A stretch of 20,667 bases of DNA from Geobacter sp. UBA2189 (GTDB taxonomy: Bacteria > Desulfobacterota > Desulfuromonadia > Geobacterales > Pseudopelobacteraceae). This document shows, one piece after another, positions 1 to 6,980 of the stretch (the first letter of the stretch is position 1; the number at the start of each line of letters is the position of its first letter). The translations under genes were made by a program, and so were the position numbers. A model generated the notes under the pieces. It was given only the letters and a program-made list of their open reading frames with translations, searched no databases and was not told where the DNA came from. The DNA lies in NCBI GenBank assembly GCA_002328035.1, contig DCVL01000044.1, positions 1 to 20,667 of the forward strand, in the 5' to 3' direction.

Positions 1-781
1 TACTTGATTGAGAACGCACCCTAGTGGGTAGAGTTTCCCAGAGTGTCGCTCCATTAACTTCAGGAGCAAGAAAATCACCATTCAAATCATGCTTAAGTTG
101 TGCAAGTAACTTGACAATGCCAGGACGATCTCCATTTTGTATTAAATCTTCAAGACATTTAAGGCCATGTTTGTTTCTATATGTCTCGCCAACTATTTCT
201 CTGTGCTCAAGATATGAAACGAATAGAATCTGAGCCATGAGATACTGTGCATCACTTTTATCAATGCCATGTCGCTCAAGGTCTTGTACAATGCGATAGA
301 GGTTACGCAGTAAGTCACGATCTACCTTTGATTCCTGTGCGAACCAATCCGCATGGCGCTGGAATATTTCTCCCGACTGTATATCTCGACGTGAATAATG
401 TCCTGATTTGCTAGCATCTTTCCATGGTATGCCAACACTATTCTGCTCTTTTTTGTTAACAGGCACAGCAAGTGCGTCATGTTCACGCACAACCAATACA
501 ATAGAAATCAAGTTCTGATTCCAAATTTTTTCTCGGATGCGCTCGAGTGCAACAGACTTATCCGAGAACTCACCTTTATCTTCAAAGAAACAAATTGTAG
601 GCACACCATCTACGCTAAATACAGCCGTAGCCTTGATGACGCCATCAGGATCAAGAAGCTCTTCAACTTCGCTTCGGTAGGCGTAAGTTGCAGGCATAGT
701 AATGCCGGACTGATAAAGGTCCTCTCGTGATTCCAAATAACCCCAGGCATTAAGCCATCTATGTGCAGAAGGTTGTGTCAC
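1..781 (-). CDS. N-6 adenine DNA methylase-like protein, N-terminal part (runs off left edge)
   Basis: The minus strand stays open from a GTG at 781 to the window edge, giving 260 codons. The start is inferred: an in-frame TAG lies directly upstream of the GTG, so this is the first usable start, and only a weak AAAGG precedes it. The visible part resembles the N-terminal region of large Eco57I/type IIG N-6 adenine methylases. It has a YRSEVEELLDPDG segment, then a nuclease-like stretch (ATAVFSVDGVPTICFFED), IWNQNLISIVLVV, and later a KHDFNGDFLAPE motif. The SAM-binding and NPPY catalytic motifs would lie beyond the edge and are not visible, so modification or restriction activity is inference. 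Codons are AT-richer than those of the tns genes. An ATG at 833 in another frame (MEYAFSEAAGKNERQLL) runs into this gene, which would fit a one-base frameshift near 782, but this is unproven. Confidence 0.6.
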   Translation of the reverse strand, partial: MTQPSAHRWLNAWGYLESREDLYQSGITMPATYAYRSEVEELLDPDGVIKATAVFSVDGVPTICFFEDKGEFSDKSVALERIREKIWNQNLISIVLVVREHDALAVPVNKKEQNSVGIPWKDASKSGHYSRRDIQSGEIFQRHADWFAQESKVDRDLLRNLYRIVQDLERHGIDKSDAQYLMAQILFVSYLEHREIVGETYRNKHGLKCLEDLIQNGDRPGIVKLLAQLKHDLNGDFLAPEVNGATLWETLPTRVRSQSS

Positions 782-1011
782 CTAGAAGTTGCCTTTCGTT
801 CTTTCCGGCTGCCTCTGAGAAAGCATATTCCATTTCAATTAATTGCAGATTAAAAAAACTTCAAACATATAAGCCGATTAAACTCATTTAGTTTGTGTAT
901 ATCTTCTCAGTATTAACCGGTCCAATTAAGCAATACCACATCAGTATGACAAAAAACGCCACTTTCAATAAAATCTTCTTTTGTCTCACCACGCACATGC
1001 AGCAACGCCGC

Positions 1012-1191
1012 TTATATTTTCTCTATTTCATTGGCTAGCTCTTGTTGGATACTTTTATAGGCTTGATAAGATATCACGACGGCAACAGGCCTCCTATTCT
1101 TACCCTTTACAACCAGAACTGGCTCTAATATTGCCGATTCTAGCAATTGCCCCATGACCTGTTTTGCCTCTGTTGCGGTAACGGATTTCAT
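1012..1191 (-). CDS. Phd/YefM-type antitoxin (orphan, 59 aa)
   Basis: A 59-codon gene starts MKSVTATEAKQVMGQLLE and contains EPVLVVKG, RRPVAVVISYQAYKSIQ. This is the usual layout of Phd/YefM antitoxins: an N-terminal DNA-binding fold that represses its own promoter, and a C-terminal toxin-neutralising tail, which is short here. A GGAGTG ribosome site lies about 7 bases before the ATG. No toxin of the RelE, Doc or PIN type is recognisable next to it. The frame stays open after the TAA for 32 more codons (GETKEDFIESGVF...), so the gene may once have been longer or fused to a partner. It is probably an orphan or the remains of a toxin-antitoxin pair. Assignment to the family is fairly secure; activity is not. 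Confidence 0.72.
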   Translation of the reverse strand: MKSVTATEAKQVMGQLLESAILEPVLVVKGKNRRPVAVVISYQAYKSIQQELANEIEKI

Positions 1192-1209
1192 TGAATATCA
1201 CTCCGAAAT

Positions 1210-1275
1210 AAGTATGACAAAATTATTTTATTTGGTCAATAAGTTTAAATTAGACAAAATAGACAAAAACTGATG
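1210..1275 (-). promoter_or_regulatory. Probable antitoxin promoter/operator region
   Basis: On the minus strand, TTGACC is followed after 17 bases by CATACT, a reasonable sigma-70 promoter about 20 bases before the antitoxin RBS. Immediately upstream is a direct repeat, TTTTGTCTA twice in tandem, which could be an autoregulatory operator. The same AT-rich block read on the plus strand (ACAAAATAGACAAAAACTG and CAATAAGTTTAAA) resembles Tn7 TnsB-binding sites, so its role is ambiguous. Confidence 0.4.
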
Positions 1276-1304
1276 CTTATATATATTCTTCATCTTCGAC
1301 TAGC

Positions 1305-1460
1305 CTAGCCCCCCAGCACTCCTGTATTCCTGAGTCTTGGCCCAACCTTGCTCAAATATCTGCCTTCCCATCTTTCTAACGTCTCAATATTGTCGCTTTC
1401 AGCAGAAAGGGGAGCTGCCCGATTTGGATATACCCTCTCGAACAGCCCCCTTCTGATGAG
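1305..1460 (-). pseudogene. Possible 3' gene remnant
   Basis: The 211 bases between the zinc metallopeptidase stop and this feature's left end contain one minus-strand frame open for 51 codons, from an in-frame TAG at 1461-1463 to a TAG at 1305-1307. Its translation has ordinary composition (VYPNRAAPLSAE, TLERWEGRYLSKVGPRLR) but no start codon. The same frame continues upstream of the TAG without interruption back into the metallopeptidase 3' end. It could be the tail of a decayed gene that followed the metallopeptidase. I do not recognise the family, and a chance open frame is possible. Confidence 0.22.
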
Positions 1461-1518
1461 CTACATATCTTTGTAAATGACATCCCTACTGGTATACAGG
1501 AATTTGTTGAAAGTAAAC

Positions 1519-2307
1519 TTACTCCTCAATCACCCACAAAAGACTCAGTACCAACGGTAGTTTTCCTAGTTTCATGGATTGCTCATACACTTCAAATCGC
1601 TTACCGTATCGAAGGTTTGTGAACCAAGAGTTCGCCGACACTTGCTGCATCTTGGTTGCAGGAATCCCGTCATGGAAGCATTCCCATGCAGCGCTATCTG
1701 AATGAATTTTCTGGTGAGACTCAATCCAGAGGTCAGACATACCTTCTTTTGCCCTCCACCACGACACCTGGCTGTTCTCAGAAAAGACCACGATACAGTT
1801 TTCTTTGTTCTCCTCCACAAATCGCACAGCCGTTGAGGTAAGTGATGTTCCAAATTTGTCGGCAAGCTTTTTTATTGTGGCAATTCCCGGTTCAATGTCC
1901 CAACATACTGGTTTAAACAGCGGTGTCGGCATCAGGAGTTCGCTGGCAAAGGTGTTTGCCTCGGCCTCCTGGTTGCTTCCACTGTAATTTCTAAGATCAC
2001 CTTCCGTACACACATGAAATTGTGAAACATCACCATGAAGAAACCAGTGGCCAAGTTCGTGGGCAACCGAAAACCTTCTTCTACCGCTCTCTGGTGCGCC
2101 TGACTTTACGCGAATAATTCCCTTGTCTTGCTTCCTGACGAGCCTCGCTTCAGAGCCATGGAGCGTCCCTTCAACCACCAGCACACCGCTTGCCATGGCT
2201 AGATCTTCCACCACGATCTCTTCCGGTTGAGAAATTGCAAATCGCCTTATCAGGCGAGAAGCAGACAGCCGGGCAGCCGAGTAATTATCTTGTTGTTTTA
2301 CCAGCAT
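1519..2307 (-). CDS. ImmA/IrrE-family zinc metallopeptidase
   Basis: The 262-residue product carries the gluzincin signature HELGHWFLHG at about residues 83-92. Both histidines and the catalytic glutamate are intact, and the third metal ligand is in QEAEANTFASELLMP at about 113-127. This is the ImmA/IrrE (COG2856, Pfam Peptidase_M78) layout. Such peptidases usually cleave a repressor or antitoxin-like partner encoded nearby in response to damage or stress, as ImmA does to ImmR in ICEBs1. The C-terminal ~130 residues, rich in tryptophan, are a family-specific sensor region I cannot assign. The ATG overlaps the upstream gene by 23 bases, so the two are translationally coupled. The target is probably one of the two proteins encoded upstream, but that is inference. 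There is no XRE-type repressor next to it, which is the more common partner. Confidence 0.85.
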   Translation of the reverse strand: MLVKQQDNYSAARLSASRLIRRFAISQPEEIVVEDLAMASGVLVVEGTLHGSEARLVRKQDKGIIRVKSGAPESGRRRFSVAHELGHWFLHGDVSQFHVCTEGDLRNYSGSNQEAEANTFASELLMPTPLFKPVCWDIEPGIATIKKLADKFGTSLTSTAVRFVEENKENCIVVFSENSQVSWWRAKEGMSDLWIESHQKIHSDSAAWECFHDGIPATKMQQVSANSWFTNLRYGKRFEVYEQSMKLGKLPLVLSLLWVIEE

Positions 2308-2731
2308 CCTCTTCTTTCAACAGTTCCAAAGCCTTCAGATCATCAAGCAAGGAGGCAAGATCCTCCTCATTAGCCTCTTCGAACTTTCTGAAATAAACGG
2401 TTGCAAGCTCCGGGCTGCCAGGCATGAGGTTTTCAATCATCGCTCGCACTCGCTCCTTCACTCCAGCTGTTACCGTTGCACCGTGGGATTGCAGTTTACT
2501 GACGCAATCCATCCGCTTCTGGCGAGCCTCCGCAAGTTCCTGCTCGGCCTTCACCTTGATAATCCGTTGCCTGACCTGCTTGATAAGGGAGGTTGGATCA
2601 ATACCTTCAGACTTGAGAATGCTGTTGACCTGCTCCATCGGCATGGTCGCCACATCTTCTTCCGGTCCGATAATGAATTCGTGCAGCGACTTCAAAACAT
2701 CAGAGGCTTTATATTGAGAGTTTCCAGTCAT
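2285..2731 (-). CDS. Unrecognised coiled-coil protein between a sigma-like factor and ImmA/IrrE peptidase
   Basis: This is a 148-residue soluble protein if it starts at the ATG at 2731, which has GAGGAA about 7 bases upstream. An alternative in-frame ATG at 2749 would add six residues and overlap the upstream gene more. The middle (about residues 35-75: IKQVRQRIIKVKAEQELAEA) is strongly helical and heptad-like. A second helical acidic stretch near the C-terminus (ANEEDLASLLDDLKAL) ends just before the stop. No catalytic or metal motif, signal peptide or membrane segment is visible. It is sandwiched between the sigma-like gene and the peptidase gene with overlaps or near-overlaps, so it most plausibly acts with them. 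It might be an adaptor, an anti-sigma-like inhibitor or the peptidase substrate. I do not recognise a family. Confidence 0.7.
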   Translation of the reverse strand: MTGNSQYKASDVLKSLHEFIIGPEEDVATMPMEQVNSILKSEGIDPTSLIKQVRQRIIKVKAEQELAEARQKRMDCVSKLQSHGATVTAGVKERVRAMIENLMPGSPELATVYFRKFEEANEEDLASLLDDLKALELLKEEDAGKTTR

Positions 2732-2732
2732 G

Positions 2733-3389
2733 TCATTTCCTCGCCACATCTGTGTTTGACATCGATTTTTGATATTCTTTCAGACGCCGAGTGAGTTGTT
2801 TGTTGGCATTGTAGATGTCGTTAACCGGGATACCCAATTTTTGTGCAATATCTGCCGGTTTGGGAGTGTCGTCATAAATGCACTCCACTATTTTCTGAAG
2901 AGTCGGTTTGTCTGACAGTGCATCGTAGAATCCCCAGAAAAAAGCTTCGCATCTGGCTTCATCCTCATTCTGCAGGACCTCTTCCTCTGGGGTGGCACTT
3001 TGACTGGAGGTTCTATCGAAAATACTGACTTCTTGTCCGCTGCAGTCACAGCCTCCTTCTGTAAATGTTACTGATTCTGACTGCATGGCCCCATTATCCC
3101 AGCAGTCTGTAAGGTGATTAAGATCGCTATCGACGACACTCCTGAGCAATAGAAAAAGATCCGGATTAGTATCGGGATCCCATTTTCGCTGACCTGTAAG
3201 CACCTTTTCGATTGCCTCGCTTACGAGATCCTGAATTTCATTTCCTTCTGGGAGGGGCCCACCGCGAATACCCCGCCAAAAGAGGCGTCTGGATTTTCTC
3301 AAAGCGTGGGCGATCAACCTTGGAATGGTTTCATCCCACGGGTGCGCCTCCAGTAATTCCATTACCTGTTTAGTAGGTCCCAATGACAT
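2733..3389 (-). CDS. Sigma-70-like RNA polymerase sigma factor / regulator
   Basis: The 218-residue protein resembles short group-4-like sigma-70 proteins. The N-terminal region-2-like helix has RLFWRGIRGGPLPEG, then EIQDLVSEAIEKVLTG and KWDPDTNPDLFLLLRSVVDS at about residues 37-90. An acidic serine-rich linker (about 100-135) follows. The C-terminal region-4-like helix-turn-helix (about 175-210: DIAQKLGIPVNDIYNANKQL) would contact DNA. The ATG has AGGTGA 5 bases upstream. It is the first gene of the leftward operon with the coiled-coil protein and the ImmA/IrrE peptidase, and lies divergent from the micro-genes and tns operon. It may direct RNA polymerase to its own operon or to mobile-element promoters, which is inference. 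A pure DNA-binding regulator built on the sigma fold is the alternative. Confidence 0.75.
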   Translation of the reverse strand: MSLGPTKQVMELLEAHPWDETIPRLIAHALRKSRRLFWRGIRGGPLPEGNEIQDLVSEAIEKVLTGQRKWDPDTNPDLFLLLRSVVDSDLNHLTDCWDNGAMQSESVTFTEGGCDCSGQEVSIFDRTSSQSATPEEEVLQNEDEARCEAFFWGFYDALSDKPTLQKIVECIYDDTPKPADIAQKLGIPVNDIYNANKQLTRRLKEYQKSMSNTDVARK

Positions 3390-3528
3390 TTTTCACCTGG
3401 CCTAGTAAGTAATGCCGCCCAATTAATATTTTTCGCCAGAAATTTTGGAGAATTTTTCCGCTAGCCCGGCAACTACCTAGTGAAGCATCAATTTTTACAA
3501 AAACTAGCATAACCATGGAGACAACAAA
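3390..3528. promoter_or_regulatory. Divergent intergenic region between the sigma-like operon and the micro-gene/tns side
   Basis: This 139-bp AT-rich gap separates the leftward sigma-like operon from the rightward micro-genes. It must hold at least the leftward promoter. I see no clear -35/-10 pair for either direction, but there is an imperfect inverted stretch around 3438-3460 (GAAATTTTGGAGAATTTTTC) that could be an operator. Confidence 0.35.
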
Positions 3529-3663
3529 ATGGAAAACACACAGGGTGAAGACAAAATAGTCAATTATATCTTCCGTCCGTGGAGAAAAGACCCGCGGAAC
3601 GGTAAAATTCTTTGGGCCAGGAATTACGGGCTGCGTGCTTGGAAGATACCGATTTGTGCCTGA
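3529..3663 (+). CDS. Conserved-looking micro-protein (44 aa)
   Basis: A short gene starts at an ATG with GGAG 9 bases upstream and encodes 44 residues, basic and rich in aromatic residues: IFRPWRKDPRNGK, LWARNYGLRAWKIPI. The RPW..DP.NGK...A..YG..AW pattern looks like a compact domain of the kind seen in small uncharacterised proteins encoded near mobile elements, rather than random sequence. It has no signal peptide or membrane segment. Function is unknown. It reads in the same direction as tnsA and is followed 48 bases later by another micro-gene, so the two are likely co-transcribed. The recollection of relatives is from memory and was not searched. Confidence 0.55.
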   Translation: MENTQGEDKIVNYIFRPWRKDPRNGKILWARNYGLRAWKIPICA

Positions 3664-3695
3664 GCATGTAACGAAGCGGCCCTCAATACACAATG

Positions 3696-3706
3696 AAAGG
3701 AGGTGA
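3696..3706 (+). promoter_or_regulatory. Near-perfect Shine-Dalgarno that fixes the start of the 57-aa micro-gene
   Basis: AAAGGAGGTGA is almost fully complementary to the 16S 3' end and sits 5 bases before the ATG at 3712. It overlaps an in-frame GTG at 3703, which is therefore not the start. Such a strong site suggests high expression of the micro-protein. Confidence 0.75.
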
Positions 3707-3711
3707 TACAG

Positions 3712-3885
3712 ATGGCAACTAATCCACCAAGTGGTGACGGTCACAGAAACGGTGCTGTCCGGGAAAGGTCTCAGGTGCACAACCCGGTCAACAATCGTTG
3801 GACAAAGCGCGATACCAATACCGGTTTGTTCATTGATCAGAAAGCTGATGACAAACCATTCAAGGGTGTCCGTAAGGAGAAGTGA
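3712..3885 (+). CDS. Conserved-looking small hydrophilic protein (57 aa)
   Basis: The product is 57 residues, highly charged and without hydrophobic segments. Its pattern, GDGHRNGAV then NPVNNRWTKRDTNTG, then FKGVRKEK, matches my memory of a widespread family of roughly 60-residue proteins of unknown function that occur in many bacteria, often in accessory DNA. Glycine, asparagine and basic residues dominate, which suggests an extended or nucleic-acid-associated protein, though this is speculative. The strong Shine-Dalgarno decides the ATG start. It is followed by a perfect hairpin and then tnsA, so transcription into tnsA may be attenuated at this point. Confidence 0.65.
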   Translation: MATNPPSGDGHRNGAVRERSQVHNPVNNRWTKRDTNTGLFIDQKADDKPFKGVRKEK

Positions 3886-3892
3886 ACCAAAG

Positions 3893-3912
3893 GGCTCCTG
3901 GTGCCAGGAGCC
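3893..3912 (+). terminator. Perfect GC-rich hairpin between micro-gene and tnsA
   Basis: GGCTCCTGG and CCAGGAGCC form a 9-bp perfect palindrome around TG, 8 bases after the 57-aa stop codon and 40 bases before tnsA. Only TTATCT follows, not a uridine run, so it is more likely an attenuator, mRNA-stabilising stem or weak terminator than a strong one. Confidence 0.5.
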
Positions 3913-3951
3913 TTATCTCATCTGCTGTTGGCATTTCATGGGAGATAGAAC

Positions 3952-4779
3952 ATGCCGCGACGTAGAATTAGCTCCGATGAGAGCAAACTGCAGAAGGGGA
4001 GAGGACAAGGACATGGGGAAAACTATACTCCCTTCCTCCGCACGTCCGAAGTGCCCTCACATGGCAAGTCGACAAGAGTCAAAGGTTGGAAAACTGGCCG
4101 AGTACACCATTTCCTGTCAACTCATGAAAGCAACTACTTTTATATCCTTGAGTGGTCGCCGGCAGTTGTTGACATCCGGGAACAGTTCCCTCTTCCTCTT
4201 GAAGAAACCACAAAAATTGCGGAGCGTCTCGCCATAAAACACCCCGTCAAACCCAAGGATAAATCAATGGCGGTCGTTACCACTGACTTCCTGATAGACG
4301 TGGCCCATGAAGGTGTTGCTACATTGAAAGCCCGCACCGTCAAGCCATCAAACGATTTAAACAGTTTGAGAACAATAGAAAAACTTGAAATTGAACGGAC
4401 CTACTGGCGTGAACGTGGTGTTGACTGGGGCATTGTGACCGAGTGCGAGATACACAAGCCATTGGCCCAGAATGTGGAATGGATTCATACAGCATTGGAC
4501 TTTGATGATGCTCCAGGCATTGACCCCGCGCATATTCCGTTCATTGAGAGCTCGTTATTTGACTTTCTGTCGACAACCCCCACCGCATCGTTGGCTGAGG
4601 CGGGCATTGAAGTGGATATACGTTTGGGATTGAAAGGCGGTATAAGTTTGTGGGTTATGAGGCACCTCATTGCCAGCAGGCAGTGGGAAGTCAACATGAT
4701 GTCCAGGATATATCCGAGTAAACCTCTTGTGCTCAGGCGCAGTCTTTCGCCTGCCATGGCTGAGCGGAGGTGTCAATGA
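3952..4779 (+). CDS. tnsA: TnsA endonuclease of a Tn7-like transposon
   Basis: This is a 275-residue TnsA (Tn7 TnsA is 273). TnsA pairs with TnsB and cuts the 5' ends of the element, so that it leaves the donor cleanly by cut and paste. The N-terminal restriction-enzyme-like domain is recognisable by KGRGQGHGENYTPFL, KTGRVHHFLS, LEWSP.VVDIREQFPL, IKHPV and TTDFLIDV, which line up with the E. coli Tn7 protein as I remember it. Inferred catalytic positions are E59 (Tn7 E63), D112 (D114) and K131 (K132). The position of Tn7 Q130 is threonine here. The C-terminal half is a winged-helix, TnsC-contacting region. ATG 3952 has GGGAGA upstream. The stop overlaps the tnsB start (ATGA), and this is the first gene of the five-gene operon. 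Confidence 0.95.
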   Translation: MPRRRISSDESKLQKGRGQGHGENYTPFLRTSEVPSHGKSTRVKGWKTGRVHHFLSTHESNYFYILEWSPAVVDIREQFPLPLEETTKIAERLAIKHPVKPKDKSMAVVTTDFLIDVAHEGVATLKARTVKPSNDLNSLRTIEKLEIERTYWRERGVDWGIVTECEIHKPLAQNVEWIHTALDFDDAPGIDPAHIPFIESSLFDFLSTTPTASLAEAGIEVDIRLGLKGGISLWVMRHLIASRQWEVNMMSRIYPSKPLVLRRSLSPAMAERRCQ

Positions 4780-6980
4780 GCCTGATAAACGTCAATACGA
4801 TACTTGAATGGGTAGCCGAACCTGATCAACCACCGCTATCGGAGCGGGTACTCTGGATTGAGCCAGATGGCGAAGCTGTTTTTGTCATCTCAATATTCAA
4901 CCCTAAATCACTTCCGATCATGCGCCTACGCAGTGAAATTGAAGAGGCACTTCAGCAGGAACATGCGATCCGTCGCACTGTGGATCCTTATGCCTCGCTT
5001 GCAACCATGCATGTTGATGCTCCGGCCAAACATCTGGAAATAAGGGATAGGGTATGGAAGCGGATAGAGGCCCTTGTTGCCCAGCAACCGGATATATACC
5101 TCGAAGAAAAACGCAAACGTCTCATTTTGAATGATCCCGAGGCATCACAGGGATCAATAAATAAAGTCTATGATTATCTGCGTAAGTACTGGAAGCGGGG
5201 AATGATCAAAAACGCCTTGATGCCGGATTATGGGAACTGTGGCGCACCTGGCAAGAATCGGGGAATTAAGGATGACAGAAAGCGGGGACGTAAGCCAAAA
5301 GTGACCGCAGTTGCCCCTGAACAGATTGGCGTCAATGTAGATGAGGATATTAAGCGCATCTTCAATATCGCATTCAAGCGCTATTATGACTCACGCGAGA
5401 AGAATCCGCTGAAGCGGGCTTACGATCAAATGATTGGAAAACATTTTAACCTCGGATACCGCAGACAAGGGGATCTGCAGATTCCCATAGCACCTCCCGC
5501 CTATCTTGTTCCGACACTTGGACAGTTCAACTATTGGTACAACCGTCAGAATAATCTGGTTCACTCTATTGTTGCTCGTGAAGGGCGGCGTGCCTATGTC
5601 TTGAAGTACCGACGGGTGCTTGGCAACTCAACCTCAATGGCATTCGGACCAGGTTCTATTTACCAGATAGATGCTACGGTCGCGGATATCTACCTTGTTT
5701 GGTCACTTGATCGATCAAAAATTATCGGCCGACCTGTAGTCTATCTTTGTATTGACGTCCTTTCCAGGCTTTGTGTGGGATTGCACGTGGCGCTTGAAGG
5801 GCCAAGCTGGATGACCGGTATGATGGCCCTGGCGAACAGCACCACTGACAAGGTTTCGTTCTGCGCTGAATACGGCATCGATATTACTCAGGAAGATTGG
5901 CCGTGCGCCCACTTGCCGGAACAGATCCTTGCAGACCGTGGCGAGTTTATCGGCATCACGTCTGATTATCTGGTTGATTCCCTCAATATCCCTTTTGCCA
6001 ACTGCCCGCCCTATCGCGGCGACCTCAAAGGCATTGTGGAACGTGCGTTCCGCCGGTCCAATGACACCTTTATCAAATGGATGCCGGGAGCTGTCAGGAA
6101 ACGTGAGCAAGGTGACGCGGACTACCGCCTTGATGCCACTCTCACACTATTTGAATTCACAAAGATCCTGATTCTTACCGTTATCGAGTACAACTTGTTT
6201 CACCGGATGGACGAGTACCCGATCGACAAGGATATGATGGTTGATGGGGTTGAGCCGATCCCCATTGATTTGTGGAACTGGGGCATTGTCAATCGGACTG
6301 GTCATCTGCGTGAAAAGTCGCCTGACACAATCAGGCTAAGCCTTCTGCCCCGAGATAATGCCTCCGTGACACTGAAAGGAATTCGTTTCAAGGGGATGTT
6401 TTATAGTTGTGAGCTGGCGATTCAGGAACAGTGGTTCGTCCGTGCCCGTAAATCCGGCGTATGGTCCATGACTGCTTCGTATGACCCGCGAAAACCGGAA
6501 GTCATTTACCTCCATCTGGGAGGTGGCAAGCTTGAACCCTGCCAACTGCTCCCCAAAGATGAGCGCTTCAGTAACCTCCCGATTGAAGAAATTCTGGAAT
6601 ATCAGGAAATTCAGAAACAAAAGTCGACATTGTATAAGTCCCGCAGGATGGAAAGCTCTAGCGAGCTCAACACCATGGTCGATCATGTGCTGGATGGGGC
6701 GTATGAGCAGACCAAGGCAGCAAAGAACAATCCTGAAAGTGACAGGTCTAAATTAAAGCATATCAGGGAGAACAGAGCTGGAGCAAAGAATCAATTGAGG
6801 GATGAGCAGGCCTGGGATCTACGTCCCCAAAGCAAACAGCAGAACAGTCAGGACCAACGTGACGATAACGCCGGGGTATCACTTAACGAAAAGTCAAACA
6901 TCATCTCTCTGGCCACATCTAAAAGGAAGAGCTTCCTTGATGCAATCAAACAGTCTGAACATGGGGAGGCTGGGGAATGA
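4776..6980 (+). CDS. tnsB: TnsB DDE transposase of a Tn7-like transposon
   Basis: This is a 734-residue DDE (retroviral integrase superfamily) transposase, slightly longer than Tn7 TnsB (702). TnsB binds repeated sites at both element ends, cuts the 3' strands and joins them to target. N-terminal helix-turn-helix DNA-binding modules (about 85-150, with VYDYLRKYWKRGM) precede the RNase H fold. Acids lie in YQIDATVADIYLV (D299), ILADRGEF (D387) and GDLKGIVERAFR (E422). The D-88-D-35-E spacing equals that of Tn7 TnsB (273, 361, 396). A basic, charged C-terminal tail (about 620-734) probably contacts TnsC. The ATG at 4776 is preferred to a GTG at 4770 because GCGGAGG sits 5 bases before it and it overlaps the tnsA stop as ATGA. 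All catalytic residues are intact. Confidence 0.96.
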   Translation: MSLINVNTILEWVAEPDQPPLSERVLWIEPDGEAVFVISIFNPKSLPIMRLRSEIEEALQQEHAIRRTVDPYASLATMHVDAPAKHLEIRDRVWKRIEALVAQQPDIYLEEKRKRLILNDPEASQGSINKVYDYLRKYWKRGMIKNALMPDYGNCGAPGKNRGIKDDRKRGRKPKVTAVAPEQIGVNVDEDIKRIFNIAFKRYYDSREKNPLKRAYDQMIGKHFNLGYRRQGDLQIPIAPPAYLVPTLGQFNYWYNRQNNLVHSIVAREGRRAYVLKYRRVLGNSTSMAFGPGSIYQIDATVADIYLVWSLDRSKIIGRPVVYLCIDVLSRLCVGLHVALEGPSWMTGMMALANSTTDKVSFCAEYGIDITQEDWPCAHLPEQILADRGEFIGITSDYLVDSLNIPFANCPPYRGDLKGIVERAFRRSNDTFIKWMPGAVRKREQGDADYRLDATLTLFEFTKILILTVIEYNLFHRMDEYPIDKDMMVDGVEPIPIDLWNWGIVNRTGHLREKSPDTIRLSLLPRDNASVTLKGIRFKGMFYSCELAIQEQWFVRARKSGVWSMTASYDPRKPEVIYLHLGGGKLEPCQLLPKDERFSNLPIEEILEYQEIQKQKSTLYKSRRMESSSELNTMVDHVLDGAYEQTKAAKNNPESDRSKLKHIRENRAGAKNQLRDEQAWDLRPQSKQQNSQDQRDDNAGVSLNEKSNIISLATSKRKSFLDAIKQSEHGEAGE

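Noticed and set aside
24..730. Plus-strand open frames at 24-233 and 479-730
   Set aside because: Antisense shadows of the continuous minus-strand methylase-like frame; composition is not protein-like.
1171..1202. TGTTGCGG on the plus strand, 16 of 32 positions identical to the proposed right terminus, followed by TnsB-like repeats
   Set aside because: It lies inside the first seven codons of the antitoxin, whose MKSVTATEAK start is conserved in the family, and the adjoining 5 bases (GCCTC) do not match TTAAT. Judged coincidence.
3489..3541. AT-rich stretches resembling TnsB sites (CAATTTTTACAAAAACTAG, ACAACAAAATGG)
   Set aside because: Irregular spacing, only about 12-13 of 21 matches and no TGT-type end nearby, so they are not convincing as an element end.
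3926..3933. TGTTGGCA identical to the first eight bases of the proposed terminus
   Set aside because: Only 26 bases before the tnsA start, with no TnsB-like repeats inward and no TTAAT upstream.
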